Assembly (NCBI GenBank): GCA_965112735.1
Contig: OZ218953.1
Location: 3,348,001 to 3,412,000, forward strand
Direction of reading: 5' to 3'
DNA length: 64,000 bases
Origin: Phaeosaccion multiseriatum
Lineage: Eukaryota; Ochrophyta, other classes
Notes under the pieces: model-generated
Seen by the model: only the letters and a program-made list of their open reading frames with translations
The model's database searches: none
What the model was told of the DNA's origin: nothing
In this document: positions 21,353-32,743 of the stretch, piece by piece
Position numbering within the stretch: position 1 is the stretch's first letter
Layout of the letters: every line of letters starts with the position of its first letter
Program-made: the position numbers and the translations under genes

Positions 21353-23343
21353 ATGGAGGCGGGCGAATCAGAAGGCACCGCAGAGCGCAATGAAGCCACT
21401 CGCTTCTACAGAGCCGGCGTGCTCCTTGCGCGAGCGGGGAGACACGACGTGGCTGCCGCTTCCTACGCCAAGCACCTTGAAGCGTGTCCCTGTGATGCGA
21501 AGGCTCTCCACAACAGGGGGGTCTCTCTAGCTGCTCTGGGGAAGGCAAGTGAGGCCTGCTGGGGAGGGCAAGGGGGGAGTGTTGTGCCTCTGAGTCGATC
21601 TGAACGTGGGAGACACAGGGCGCAAGGCGAGCCTTTTCGTTGATCTGTGTTGGCCCCCTCCCCCTCCCTCCCTCCCTTGCAGACTGACGCAGCTCTCAGC
21701 TGCTTCGAGCGTGCTTTTGCAGAAAATCCCTCCAACACCGACGCCGCTGTGAATGCCGCCGGCTGTCTCATCCAGCAAGGAGAAGGTACGCGCCACTCAA
21801 CTCACTTCAGGTGCTCAGGCGTGTCCCTGACCCTTTGTATCCTCAACCGCAGAGCCAAATCCCCCACTGAAACTGCGTTCCAGGCGCGAAGGCGGCAGCT
21901 CTGTCCCGGACTGCTCTGGAGGTGACGCCTGCGCTTGCGCAGGCGTGGTACAATCTCAACACGGCGTTGCGGATGGATGGCCGACTCGTCGAGGCGGTGG
22001 ATTTGTCGTGGTCTTGTATTCGCAAGGCCCGCGGCTGCGAGTCCGACGAGCCGATGTCTCCCAAGGCGACGAGGGTGCGCCTCTCCGAGGATGTGGCTGC
22101 TGCGGAGAGGGTAGTACTGACTCCAGCGGCAGAGACGGGTGCAGGGCCCGGCTCGGCCATGGACGCCGCTAGAGACTCCGTGGGTGCCACGGAGCCGAGA
22201 CGTCCGAGTGGCGGCGGCGACGGCGACGGCGCTGCGGTCACTGTCGTGTGTGTGAAGTGGGGCTCCAAGTACGCGTCGACCTACGTCAATCGACTCGCCA
22301 GAGGACTCAAGCGGTACCTCACCCTTCGCCACCGCCTGGTGAGGGAGGCACAAAACACTTGAATACTGGTGCTGCTGGTGCTGCTGCTGACTCTTTGTTG
22401 CTCATCGCCCTCTTTCCTGCCTTTCTTATTGGAATCGCTGCCAGATCTGCTTCACGGACAGCGAGACAGACATCGACCCCGGCGTGGAAGTAAGGGCCCT
22501 TCCTGTAGACACGCCTTGGAAAGGGTGGTGGCACAAGGTAAGGCAGAGCACTTTCGGGGAGTCCTTCCTTCCATGCCCCCCACCCGTTCCCTCCCCTCTC
22601 CTCTCTGTCTCTCGCTCTCCATGCTCCGTCCTCTCTAACCTCTCATCCATGTCCGTTCCATCTACTCAAGGCCTGGTTGTTTTCTCCCGAGGCGAAGTTG
22701 AGTGGAAGGATATTCTACATTGACTTGGACAGCGTCATTGTGGGGCCAATGGATCCCATCGCGGGCTATGCCGGTAAGCTCCCGAGGCTCGATCCGAGTC
22801 CTGTCATGCCCCGCACTCTCCATGGAGGGTGGGAGGGCGCATAGCTCGGGTGGTGGGTAGGAAGTGCACTTACTGCGTGCTTTGCACTCTTGACGTCACC
22901 CATCCGGGCCACACAAATGTTGTTTCGATTCGATGCCCTTACGACTACATGTGCAACTGCATGCAGGCGCGCCCTTCGCCACGCTTTCCGTCAGGGGCAT
23001 GGCCAACGAGAAGCGCGAGCAAGGCTACAACAGTAGCGTGATGCTGTGGGACGCGGACGGGAGCTTGTCCTCTATACACGGGCTCTTATCTGGGCTGTGG
23101 ACCGAGGTGACGGGCTGCATGTACAAATTTGACCACTGGTTGGAGATGTGTGTGGACCAGGCTGCTCTCCTCCAAGACGTGCTTCCTGCTGGCCTCATTG
23201 TTGAGTTCAAGTCTCTCGGCGAGGGGAGCCCCGGGCCGCCAGAGGGAGCCAGCCTTGTGTGCTTTCCTCTCCGGCCAAAACCGCACGAGTGCTCGGAGGA
23301 TTGGGTCAGGCAGGCGTGGGGATGGGCTCACATTGGAGAGTGA
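21353..23343 (+). CDS. TPR repeat-glycosyltransferase fusion protein
   Basis: Six exons: 21353-21544, 21683-21785, 21884-22338, 22445-22537, 22671-22773, 22967-23343; 440 residues. The first half has tetratricopeptide helices (NRGVSLAALGK, ALSCFERAFAENPSN, ALAQAWYNLNTALRMDGR). From about residue 215 comes a GT-A-like glycosyltransferase: VVCVKWGSKYASTYVNRL, ICFTD, WKGWWHKAWLF, and FYIDLDSVIVGPMD carrying an Asp-x-Asp motif (Asp299/Asp301) expected to bind the metal and nucleotide sugar. A late GYNSSVMLWD motif fits the family. There is no signal peptide or membrane segment, so it is probably cytosolic or nuclear. Intron 1 uses a GC donor (AAG/GCAAGT at 21545), the only choice that avoids a frameshift. 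Donor sugar and acceptor are unknown. Confidence 0.8.
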
Positions 23344-23709
23344 TTGGCACTCAGCTGGCTCCTTTGGGGGGAAGGGGGGGTTACTCGTCGTGTGGGTCTC
23401 GCTGACCTACTTGGCGCCATCGATTTGAATCCGTCTCCAAAAACTCTGACTAGTCTTTTCATTTAAGCCGTATATCATTTCTTCTCCTCTCCTCTCCCCA
23501 CCGCACAGGCCGGCCAGCATGATATTGGTCGGGCTGCCATGTGTGTTTCCGCCGGTACTTTTCCGGATGAAGGATGGCGTCGCGAGCTCTCCGCCGACTC
23601 TGCTTGGGCGCACATTCAGTTTTATCCGCATAGAGAGATACACAGAAAACACACACAGAAGAGAGAGGGAAAGGGGAGAAGAAGATTGAGATAACGCACC
23701 TTTTCCAAA
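23344..23709. other. Convergent spacer with a possible alternative 3' exon
   Basis: 366 bp between facing stop codons. On the minus strand, a pyrimidine tract and an AG near 23594-23596 precede a charged open stretch ending at about 23459 that could be an alternative last exon of the neighbouring minus-strand gene. Otherwise nothing is recognised. Confidence 0.4.
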
Positions 23710-24725
23710 CTACCCTACCAGACGAAGCGACGAAGCAACCCACCCACCCCCCCCCGCTACAGGACTACCTTCTGGTCCACCTCCCTGCTGCCCGACAGCC
23801 TTCCGGACCATTGGACCACTCCTCCTCACCTTTTCCAAGTTCTTTTCCGTGGTGGCGGCGAACCTGCTCCGTTGGCGCCTCCTGGCCTCCAGTAGTTCCA
23901 TGTCTCGCTCAGCCCGTCTCTCGATGCCCCCCACCACCTCCTCCACGAGTCTGCCTTGAGACCGTCCCAAACTGCGCTGCTTCTTGGTCCATGAGCACTT
24001 GGCTTCGAACCACACCTCCTCACTCTCCGCGTCGAACACAACGCTGAGCTTCCAGCCGCCCTCCCATCCGCTTCGAGGGAGGCTTGCGAGCTCAATGAAT
24101 GTTTCGTACTGCGCCTTGTCCACCACACGAGATTTCAACGTTTTCTCCTCCTTGCTGCTGCCGCTACTGCTGCTCCTCCGTCTCCTCCTCCTCTTCTTTT
24201 TCTTCTTCTTGCCCCCCTCGAGATCCTCCTCATCTTTCTCCTCACCTGCACTCCTGCCCTTGCGCTTCCGGCCCTTTCTCCGGCGGCGGGGCTCATCCTC
24301 TGACTCCTGCGCTACTTCTCCCTCCTCCTCCTCCTCCTCCTCCTCCTCCTCCCCAGCCAATTCGGGTGAAGCCTCGGGAAGCTCCATGGCTCTCTCGACG
24401 ATCTTCATATGGCAGAGATGCCACAGTCCCATGTGGCGCTTAAGCATGGCGACGGCCAGTCCCTCCGCCTGTCCATCCGCCTCCTCCCCTCTGACCAGGT
24501 CGACCCCATCGGCCTCATCACACAGGCCCTCCACGCGGAGTACGTCCATCCCAATCTTGTGGTAAAGCTCCAGGCCTTTCCCCACCAGGCGCCTAGAGCT
24601 CTTGGTCCGCTTCCGATCCCTTCCTTCGCGTTCACCAAAGCACTCCATGGCCTCTGGTGTGGGCTCCTCGTCCTCACACGCGTCAAGCTGAGAGCAAATG
24701 AAATCATCGGGGGGCTGGCATGGCA

Positions 24726-24766
<41 letters not shown>

Positions 24767-25101
24767 GAATAACGAACAGCAGAGTGGTGTTCTTCAGGTC
24801 GGACACCCACGGAACACGTGGAATCATTGCGAATGGGCTTTGATTGGTATAGCAGAGGACGTACCAGAGCGACGCTGAGATGCGGACAAGATTTCACGAC
24901 GAGACCGTTCCGCGGGACTTGATGGGCCACGTAGAGAGCACTCGTGGAGAGCACCGCAGCCCCGAGATAGAGCTTCGGATGCTGAGCCACTGAGCTCGAC
25001 ACTCCGCCGGCCAGTTGAAACAATCGAGAAGGGGGAGGCGTCTGCTGTTGCGCTCGACAAGTGCTTAGGAGCAGCAGCGCCGCTGCGAGGCGCGCACGCA
25101 T
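23710..25101 (-). CDS. Unknown secretory-pathway protein with Glu- and Lys/Arg-rich tracts
   Basis: The best model has two exons, 24865-25101 and 23710-24687, giving 404 residues. The intron 24688-24864 is 177 nt, a multiple of three with no stop, so retention would give 463 residues. The protein begins with a signal peptide (RLAAALLLLSTCRAQQQ), has a second hydrophobic segment (LYLGAAVLSTSALYVA), then a helical domain (LELYHKIGMDVLRVEGL through MGLWHLCHMKIVERAM). Poly-Glu and Lys/Arg-rich low-complexity tracts follow, then a conserved-looking region (WKLSVVFDAESEEVWFEAKC). I do not recognise the family. The 3' end is uncertain because a good donor (GAAAAG/GTGAGG near 23830) could lead to another terminal exon. 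Confidence 0.6.
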
Positions 25102-25290
25102 CTCGCCAGTTGGGCAGCAGAAAGGTGATACTATTCGACCAAGCAGGCAAAAGAGCCTTCTGTCGTGAGGAAGAGCGAAGGATTATGGAAGATTGAGGGG
25201 GGATGGCAGTGGATGGTTCCCGCGCGTCGTCGATCGATATCCCTCTCGTCACCACGCGGACAAAATTAAAGGGCGTGTCCCCCACCCCGG
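25102..25290. promoter_or_regulatory. Compact 189-bp bidirectional promoter region
   Basis: Gap between divergent start codons of the Lys/Arg-rich gene and the saccharopine-dehydrogenase-like gene. It has no microsatellite. No specific box was identified. Confidence 0.5.
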
Positions 25291-27190
25291 ATGTTCCGAA
25301 GCAACAGCACGAACACCAGCAGCCTTCGTAGAGCTCAGCAGTCCTTATTCTACATCCTCTCCATCTTCTTGTTGTTCTTCCAGCCGCTGACTCAAGCCTT
25401 CAGCAACGCCTTGCCCTTGAAGGGAACACAGAGCGCTATTGCCAACCCTTCCCGAGCCGGAAGGACGCCAGCCCGAGCAACAGCATCAAAAAGCATGGCT
25501 GGTCCATCCGATTCCAAGGCGTACGATTTGGTGAGAGCCGCGAGAGGCCTCTGAGGCTGCTGGAATGCGCCGCTCCCTCCCGACCCATTTCTCTTCCCGA
25601 CACGATTTTCCATCCCTTGTCGCACCCCTCTCACCTTTGCTTGCAGGTCGTGTACGGCGCCACGAGCTTCACAGGCAACATTGTCTGTGAGTACCTCTTG
25701 AAGGAGTACGGGGCGGAGCCTTCGGACTTTAAGTGGGCGGTGGCAGGGCGCAACAAAGAAAAGGTGCGGACGCAAATACCACAAAAGGTTCATGTTGAGC
25801 TGAGACACGAGGGCACGGGCAAGGCAAGCTGCTAAAAGAAGCCACAGAAAGGCCTCTACCCGCTACTTACGCCGCTGAACTGCTTTGTCCCTATCTAGAA
25901 ACCCCTCTACCTGGTCTAAATGGTCCTCTCCCCAGTCTTTCCTTTCTTCCGAGAGAGAGCAGCTTTGCCCCTCCCCCAATCTCCTATCCCCCCCTTTCTG
26001 TCTATCTACCCCCTTTCCCCTGATGTTCCCTCCCACCTCCCTCCCTTGGCACACCTCTATCCTGCATGGTGCTGCTGTGAATGCGTCATCCGCCTGCCCC
26101 GCCCTCCCCTCGGAGCAGCTGGGTCAGCTGAAGGCCGATTTGGGCGAGCAGGCCAACGACGTACCTGTAATCATTGCAGACAGTGACGAGCCCGACACTC
26201 TGGAGCGCATGTGCCAGCAGGCCAAGTGCATCATCACCACCGTCGGGCCTTACTCGCTGTGAGTAGTGAGAGTAGGCGGGGTCGGACTAGAGGTGGATGG
26301 TTATTCGTTCGTTCGTTCCTTCGAGGGTTGTCCCTCCAACGTCGGCGTACACATCATGGAGCGCAGTGTGGGCGTGTGCGCCCCCTCCCCTCAACTCATA
26401 GTGGTCTTTCTTTCGTGCCTTCGTTTGCCTCTGTCAAAGGTACGGAAATGACCTCGTGGCTGCAGCAGTACGTAACGGCGTGCACTGCTGCGACTTGACG
26501 GGCGAGTCCCCCTGGGTCAGGGACATGATCGACAGGCACCACGAGGAGGCCGAGAGGACAGGGGCCAAGATCGTGTGTTCGTGCGGCTACGACTCTGTGC
26601 CAGGTCAGCAGCGCCGTTGGCGAAGGGAGGCCTCGCCTTTTGTCTTGTCTTGTGTGTGCAATCTCCTTAATAGATACTGCCCCCTCCTTTATTCCCTTTT
26701 TGTAACTCTGTCTATGTGCTAGTCTGTCTCGTCTCTTTTGTATTCCTTTCTCACCCACTCGCTACTCCCTCCGTCCCTCTCTCGAGTCTCTTTCCCTCTC
26801 TCTCACTCTCCCCGTCCCTCTCTCCCTCCCCCCCCCCCCTCTCTCTCTCTCCATCTCTTCTCATTCATCAGCTGATCTGGGAGCCTTCATGATGAGGGAG
26901 CACCTCAAGGACAAGTACGGCAAGGCCATGCGTGAGTGCAAGTAAGTACGCACGTAAGCCCCACATAACCTTACGTCAAAGACGAGAGGAGGGGAGTAAG
27001 GAGGCACAAGCCAAGCATGCTGACCTCCGCTCGCCGTACCGCCCACGCCCACGCCCACGCCTCCTCCCTCCCCTCCTCTGACTCTGACTCGTCGACAGAT
27101 CTTACATGGCTGAGAATAGCGCCGACACCAATGAGGCGGGCCTGAGCGGGGGGACGAGCAACAGGTGGGAGGGAGAGAAGAGAAGAGAGG

Positions 27191-27237
<47 letters not shown>

Positions 27238-28324
27238 TTTGTTTGTCGGGGAGGGAGGACGGACAGGGTGTGTAGTATTCCGGGGCGGCCAATGCTCATG
27301 CTGACTGACGCTAAGGCGCTTCCTTTTCTCTTGCTCTGCTCTACCCATGTGCCTCTGCTCTACCCATCCGCCTCTGCTCTACCCTTCCGCCTCTGCTCTA
27401 CCCATACGCATCTGCTCTACACATATGCCTCTGCTCTACCTATATGCCTCTGCTCTACCCATACGCCCCTGCTCTACATGCTTCTTCCCTGCTCTGCCCT
27501 GACCCTGTTCCGTCCCCTGTCCCTGCTCTCTGCTCTCTGCTGTGCAATAGTATCGAAGTTATCGCCAAGATGATGTGGGAGGGAGGCATGAAGACCATCA
27601 AGCAGCTATCGAGCCCCCTCTACCTTACCACGAGCGACACCTCTGCCCCTCTACCCGAGGGTCTGTCCCGCTCCGTGACGGGGTTTGGCTACGACAAAGA
27701 CGCCAACAAGGGCAAGGGAGGGTGGACAGGCCCCATGCCTCTCGCCAATCACGACGCTAAGATAGTACAGCGGTCCAGCATGTTGCTCGGTGAGGAAGGG
27801 AGGGAGGGGAGGCAAGGGAGGGCTTGAGGGCGGGAGGGCAGGGCTTTGTCTCTCTTTGATTGAGCTTCTCGTGTGTGGAGCTTAGTACTCCTCGTCCCCA
27901 CCCTCTTGCTCGGATACTTGTCTCCCCAGGGGGGTACGGCGGCGCGGACAAGCCCTGCTCGTACTCCAACTCCATTCTCATGCCCGGGAAGATCGCGGGC
28001 TTCTTTGGTAAGTGTGGCATCAAAAAGACATGCTTTCTTTCCTTTTGATATACTTCTTTCCGCTGCTTGACCCCCACCCCTGCCCCTACCCCCTCCTCCT
28101 CCTCCTCCTCCTCCTCCCTCCTCCTCCTCCTCCTCCTCCTCCTCCTCCTCCTCCTCCTCCTCCTCCTCCTCCTCCTCCTCCTCCTCCTCCTCCTCCTCCT
28201 CCTCCTCCTCCTCCTCCTCCTCCTCCTCCTCCTCCTCCTCCTCCTCCTCCTCCTCCTCCTCCTCCTCCTCCTCCTCCTCCTCCTCCCTCCTCCTCCTCCT
28301 CTTTTTCTTCTTCTTCTTCTTCCT

Positions 28325-28355
<31 letters not shown>

Positions 28356-29152
28356 TCGTCCCCCCTTCGCAGCCGGCCTCGCGTTGACCTCGGTGATCAA
28401 CGTTTTCAGCGCCCTCTTCTTTCTGCCTCTCACTCGCCCCTTCGTGCGCAAGCTGCTGCCCGCCACCGGCAGCGGCCCGAGCAAGAAGTACCGCGAGTCG
28501 AGCAAGTGGTTCCTCGACTTTGTTGCTCGCTCCTACCCTGGGGAGGACGGCAAGGAGGTGGCCATCAGAGGAAGAGTGGGGAGCGACAAGGGCGACATGG
28601 GGTGAGCGAGGGAGGGGGTGAGCGTTAGGATGAGGGAGGAGGGAGGGAGGGAGGGAGGGAGGGAGGGAGGGAGGGAGGGAGGGAGGGAGGGAGGGAGGGA
28701 GGGAGGGAGGGAGGGAGGAAGGAAGGGCGTGAGCGAATATATTGAGTGAGGGAGGAAGGGAGTGCTCGAGTGAGGTTTTGAGTGATTGAGAAAGACATGT
28801 GTGAGGAAAGAGGGACTGATGCCGATCTCTGGGGAAGGGGAGTTAGTGTGTGCGTGTGTGTGTGGTCCGAGCTCTGGGGATGGGTAGTGGACGACAGGAC
28901 GGACTCGGCTCGAGCCCTCCTGCCTGCTGACCCCACGCAACTTACACGTCCCTCACGCTCACGCACCCACACAGGTACAACGAGACAGCAAAGATGCTCT
29001 GCGAGAGCGGCTTGGGCCTCGTCCTCGGTGCCCAAGGACAGGAGGCACCGTCCCCCCGGGGGGGCGTGTTGGCGCCCGCTTCTGCGCTGGGACATGTGCT
29101 GCTGGCGCGACTACGGGCAAAGGGAATGACCTTCGAGGTCACCGAGGGGTAA
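25291..29152 (+). CDS. Saccharopine dehydrogenase-like oxidoreductase (SCCPDH family), probably plastid or ER targeted
   Basis: Ten exons: 25291-25530, 25647-25763, 26119-26258, 26440-26603, 26872-26941, 27099-27164, 27551-27789, 27930-28007, 28373-28601, 28975-29152; 506 residues, every junction in phase. The family includes animal SCCPDH and bacterial trans-acting enoyl reductases; it has an NAD(P)-binding fold, but the true substrate is often unknown. A signal-type segment (FYILSIFLLFFQPLTQAF) precedes a basic Ser/Ala-rich stretch. The Rossmann motif VVYGATSFTG lies at 81-90, WAVAGRNKEK and IITTVGPYSLYGNDLV follow, then HCCDLTGESPWVRDMIDRHH and CGYDSVPGADLGAFMM. A hydrophobic helix in exon 9 (LALTSVINVFSALFFLPLT) and the C-terminal GGVLAPASALGHVLLARL are family hallmarks. 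Introns 6, 8 and 9 carry long repeats. Confidence 0.9.
27187..27239 (+). repeat. (GTGC)n tetranucleotide repeat, intron 6 donor side
   Basis: About 13 copies of GTGC/CGTG starting 22 bp after the exon 6 donor of the SCCPDH-like gene. Confidence 0.9.
27338..27485 (+). repeat. 19-bp minisatellite, intron 6 acceptor side
   Basis: About eight tandem copies of a 19-bp unit built on TGCTCTACCCATNCGCCTC, with drifting bases at positions 12-17. It is pyrimidine-rich and ends about 65 bp before the exon 7 acceptor of the SCCPDH-like gene. Confidence 0.88.
28097..28370 (+). repeat. Long (CTC)n array in SCCPDH-like intron 8
   Basis: More than 180 bp of nearly pure CTC repeat followed by a TTC/CTC mixture, running up to the exon 9 acceptor at 28371-28372. 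It is the longest trinucleotide array in the window. Confidence 0.95.
28633..28721 (+). repeat. (GGGA)n array in SCCPDH-like intron 9
   Basis: About 22 copies of GGGA/GGAG beginning some 30 bp after the exon 9 donor, purine on the sense strand. Confidence 0.93.
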
Positions 29153-29684
29153 AGAGTGACATCAAGGGGTGCAGGGTGGAGCCACCCTGCCAGGGAAGTG
29201 ACTGACTCCCTCATGGGGCGGAGGTCTACACGTTCACGGCCGTTGTGCCGCCTGCGAAGGGCCGAGAGTGACTTGCACGGAGCTACAAGTAGTGACGCGG
29301 AAAGTCAGTAAGTCAGTGACTCAGTTTATCTGGCAAAAGATCAGTGAGTCAGCAACTCAGCAAGTCAGTGAGTCAGGCACTGGAGCCGCTGGCAGGGAAA
29401 GGCCTCAGCGCGGAGGAGCCACATGCAAACATGCCCACATGCTCGGATAGGACCGTGGGACCATGCGACAGTCCCACCGTGTGGGCTGTGGGATATGGGA
29501 ATACACCATGTGGGCTGTGGATTATCAAATATCGGAAGAAGAAGCCACAGATGATGATAACGTGTGTGTGCAAAGGGAAGCCAAGGCAAGGCAAGGCAAG
29601 CAAAGGCAGTCCAAGTATAGGTTATAGATTGCAAGCATTTAATTTTTAAGCCTTTCTATTTCTATTACTGTTACTACTCTACTG
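29153..29684. other. Convergent spacer with (GTCA)n-like and short direct repeats
   Basis: 532 bp between facing stop codons. GTCA-rich tetranucleotide repeats occupy about 29304-29377, and a GTGGGCTGTGG motif appears twice (about 29481 and 29510). No gene is visible. Confidence 0.6.
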
Positions 29685-31060
29685 TTAGCCACGCGCAGTC
29701 GTGACGATGGGGGGTAGAGTGGGTGCACTCTTTGGTATGTTGGGAGTGCGTGGGGTTGGTGACCCCGCCCCACTCACGCTGTTGTTGTCTGTATGGAAGC
29801 TGGCGCTCCTGAGGTTCTGTCTCTCTCTGTCGTCGAGTGCGAGCGGTTTGCTGTGACAGAGGCCGGGTGGAGGGGAGGGGAGGGAGGAAGAAAAGAGAGT
29901 CGGAGGGAGGAGGAAGGCGAACAAGACAACACACAGAGGAAAAGGTGGAGTCGTCTAAAGCACGTATATATATTCTCGCGCATACTCGCACCCACGCAGG
30001 TACGCACACACATAACACTCACAAACCACACACACACACACACGCACACACATAACACACACACCCACACACACACACACACACACACAACACTCACAAA
30101 CCACACACACACACACACACGCACACACATAACACACACACCCACACACACACACACACACACACAACACTCACAAGCCACACACACACACACACAGCAT
30201 GCAGCATACACACACATGCACCCGCATCATCGCGGCAAGCGAAAGAGAGTCACGCAGAGCCTTAGAAAGTCGTCCCCTGCCCTCTGCCCTCTGCTGCCAT
30301 CCCCTCTCACCTGCCCAGGCTGCCCCTAGTCCCCACTGCCTTGGGCCGCTGCTCGACGCTGACCTCTATCTTCTGCTCCCACGGCGGCAGACTGGTCCAG
30401 GGGGGAAGGATTTGTAAGCCGTGGATGAAGCGACAACGGAGGTGTCATGACCGGCGAGAGTGGGGGCAGCCACAACCGAGAGAGAGAAAGAGAGAGAGAG
30501 AAAGAGAGAGGTAGAGGTAGGAGAGAGAAAGAGATAGAGAGAGATCCACTCCATGTGCCCACCCACACGCACGCACGCAGGCCTACACCCGCCCCACACT
30601 TACGCACCTGTACTGCGGCTTGAGCGACAGCTGCGCCTCGGCGGAGGCCCCCATATCGAGGCTATCGAAGCGGGACGGGGTACTCTCAACTGAGTCAGAC
30701 GCGATGGCCGGCTCCTGCAGCGTGATGTCTTGCACCTACAGCAGTTGGTGATACACCAGCATTTCCGAGGGAGGAAGTCAGGGTGAGTGGGTCAGTGGGT
30801 GAGTGAGTGAGTGAGTGAGTGAGTGAGTGAGTGAGTGAGTGAAAACGTGGGTGAGTGCAAGGGGTGTACGAGTAAACAGACCCCGCACATGGTGTAATAG
30901 ACTGGCCCCACCAAGTGGCTGATGCAAGAGTAGTAGTGAGCACGGCCTAGCTTACCTGTATCTTGTCCCATTTCACTGTGTGAAGCTCTTGGTCCTCAGA
31001 TGCGTTCTGACTCGACTCGCGGCAGCTAATCGCAAGGGACGAGAGCACACACACACGAAT

Positions 31061-31130
<70 letters not shown>

Positions 31131-32690
31131 AGAGAGACAACAAGAGGAGTCATTAAGTGAGTGGATTGGGTCCTCTTCTGTTGTGCAGAGGCGAGGAGGA
31201 GGAAGGCGCGGAAGGCGCGTGCCACGCCGAGCCCGACTCTCACCTGTCAAGAAGACTCTCATTGAGTCCCAGGGGGGGCAGTGGGGAGCTCCGACTCTCC
31301 ACCATGACGCCTCGGATATCGTTGGACCACGACTCAGCCTCGATGTCGCATAGAAGCTCCGTGTCGATGCTGAGGGAGTCCATCTCAACGTTCTGGTACG
31401 ACGCATCGGCTTAAAGAGAGAGGGAGGAGGGCAGAGGGCAGAGGCGAGGAGGGGAGGAGGGGAGGAGGGGAGGAGGGGAGGAGGACAGAGGGGAGGAAGG
31501 GAGGCGAGGAGATGAGGGGGAGGGGTAAGAGCAGAACTTCTGGTTTGTTTGGCACGAGTGTGAGTGGGGTAGATGAAGGGAGCTGTACTGTTGTATATGT
31601 CAGGACTCACGCGCACACGTACGCAAATACGCACCAAGTATAACGTCGACAGCGCCGCAGTCGATGAGCACCTGCCGAATCTCCTTCTTGCACGTAAGGC
31701 TCCTCAGTGCGCTGGCGCAGTTGTTGCGCACCAGAGAGTCACCGAGCTCGGCAAGACGCACCAGGCAGGGAATCACGCCCTCTTCGGCCTGGGGGGAGGG
31801 AGGGAGGGAGGGAGGGAGGGAGGGAGGGGAGGGAGGGAGGGGAGGGAGGGAGGGAGGGAGGGAGAGAGGAGAGGGAGGGGAGGGTGTGTGGGAAGGAGGG
31901 TGCATGGGAGAGGGGAGTGGGCGCGTGTGTAGCATCGTGTGGCGTGGCCTGGCGTGAAGTGGAGTGACGTGGAGCGAGATTAGTATCACTCACCAGCTGC
32001 GTGTGATTGCCGGATATGCAGAGCAGATTCCGCAGCGCCGCAGAGGCGCGGAGAGGCACGTCCACAAGCTCGGTCGAGGGAGAGCTGTCCAAAGTTAAAG
32101 CACATCACATCATGTAAGCGTACGGAAGGGGCGGGCGTGGGCGGGTGGGTGGGTCCGTGGGTAGATGAGTTGGTGGGTGAGTGGGTAGATGAGTAGGTAG
32201 ATGAGTTGGTAGGTGAGTTGGTAGATGAGTTGGTAGATGAGTTGGTGGGTGAGAGAGTGAGTGAGTGAGTGAGTGGGTGAGAGAGTGAGTGCTGAGGGAT
32301 AAGGGCGCGACTCAACCTTCACATGTGACGCGCGTGTAGCAAACACACACATGCGTACACACACACACACACGCACACACGCACACACGCACACACACAA
32401 GCACACACACATGTACACACACACGTACACACACAAGCACACACACATGTACACACACATACACACACATGTACACACACATACACACACATACACATAC
32501 ACACACATACACACACATACACACACATACACACACATACACACACATACACACACACACTCACACACACACACACACACACACACATCCACACACACAC
32601 ATCCGCACACACACACACACATACACACACACACAACACACACACACACACACACGCACACATGCACATGCATACACATACACACATACA

Positions 32691-32743
<53 letters not shown>

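Noticed and set aside
28086-28505. Long poly-Gly, poly-Pro and poly-Leu open frames around 28012-28605
   Set aside because: They are translations of the (CTC)n array; only the part from 28373 is a true exon, joined in phase to 28007.
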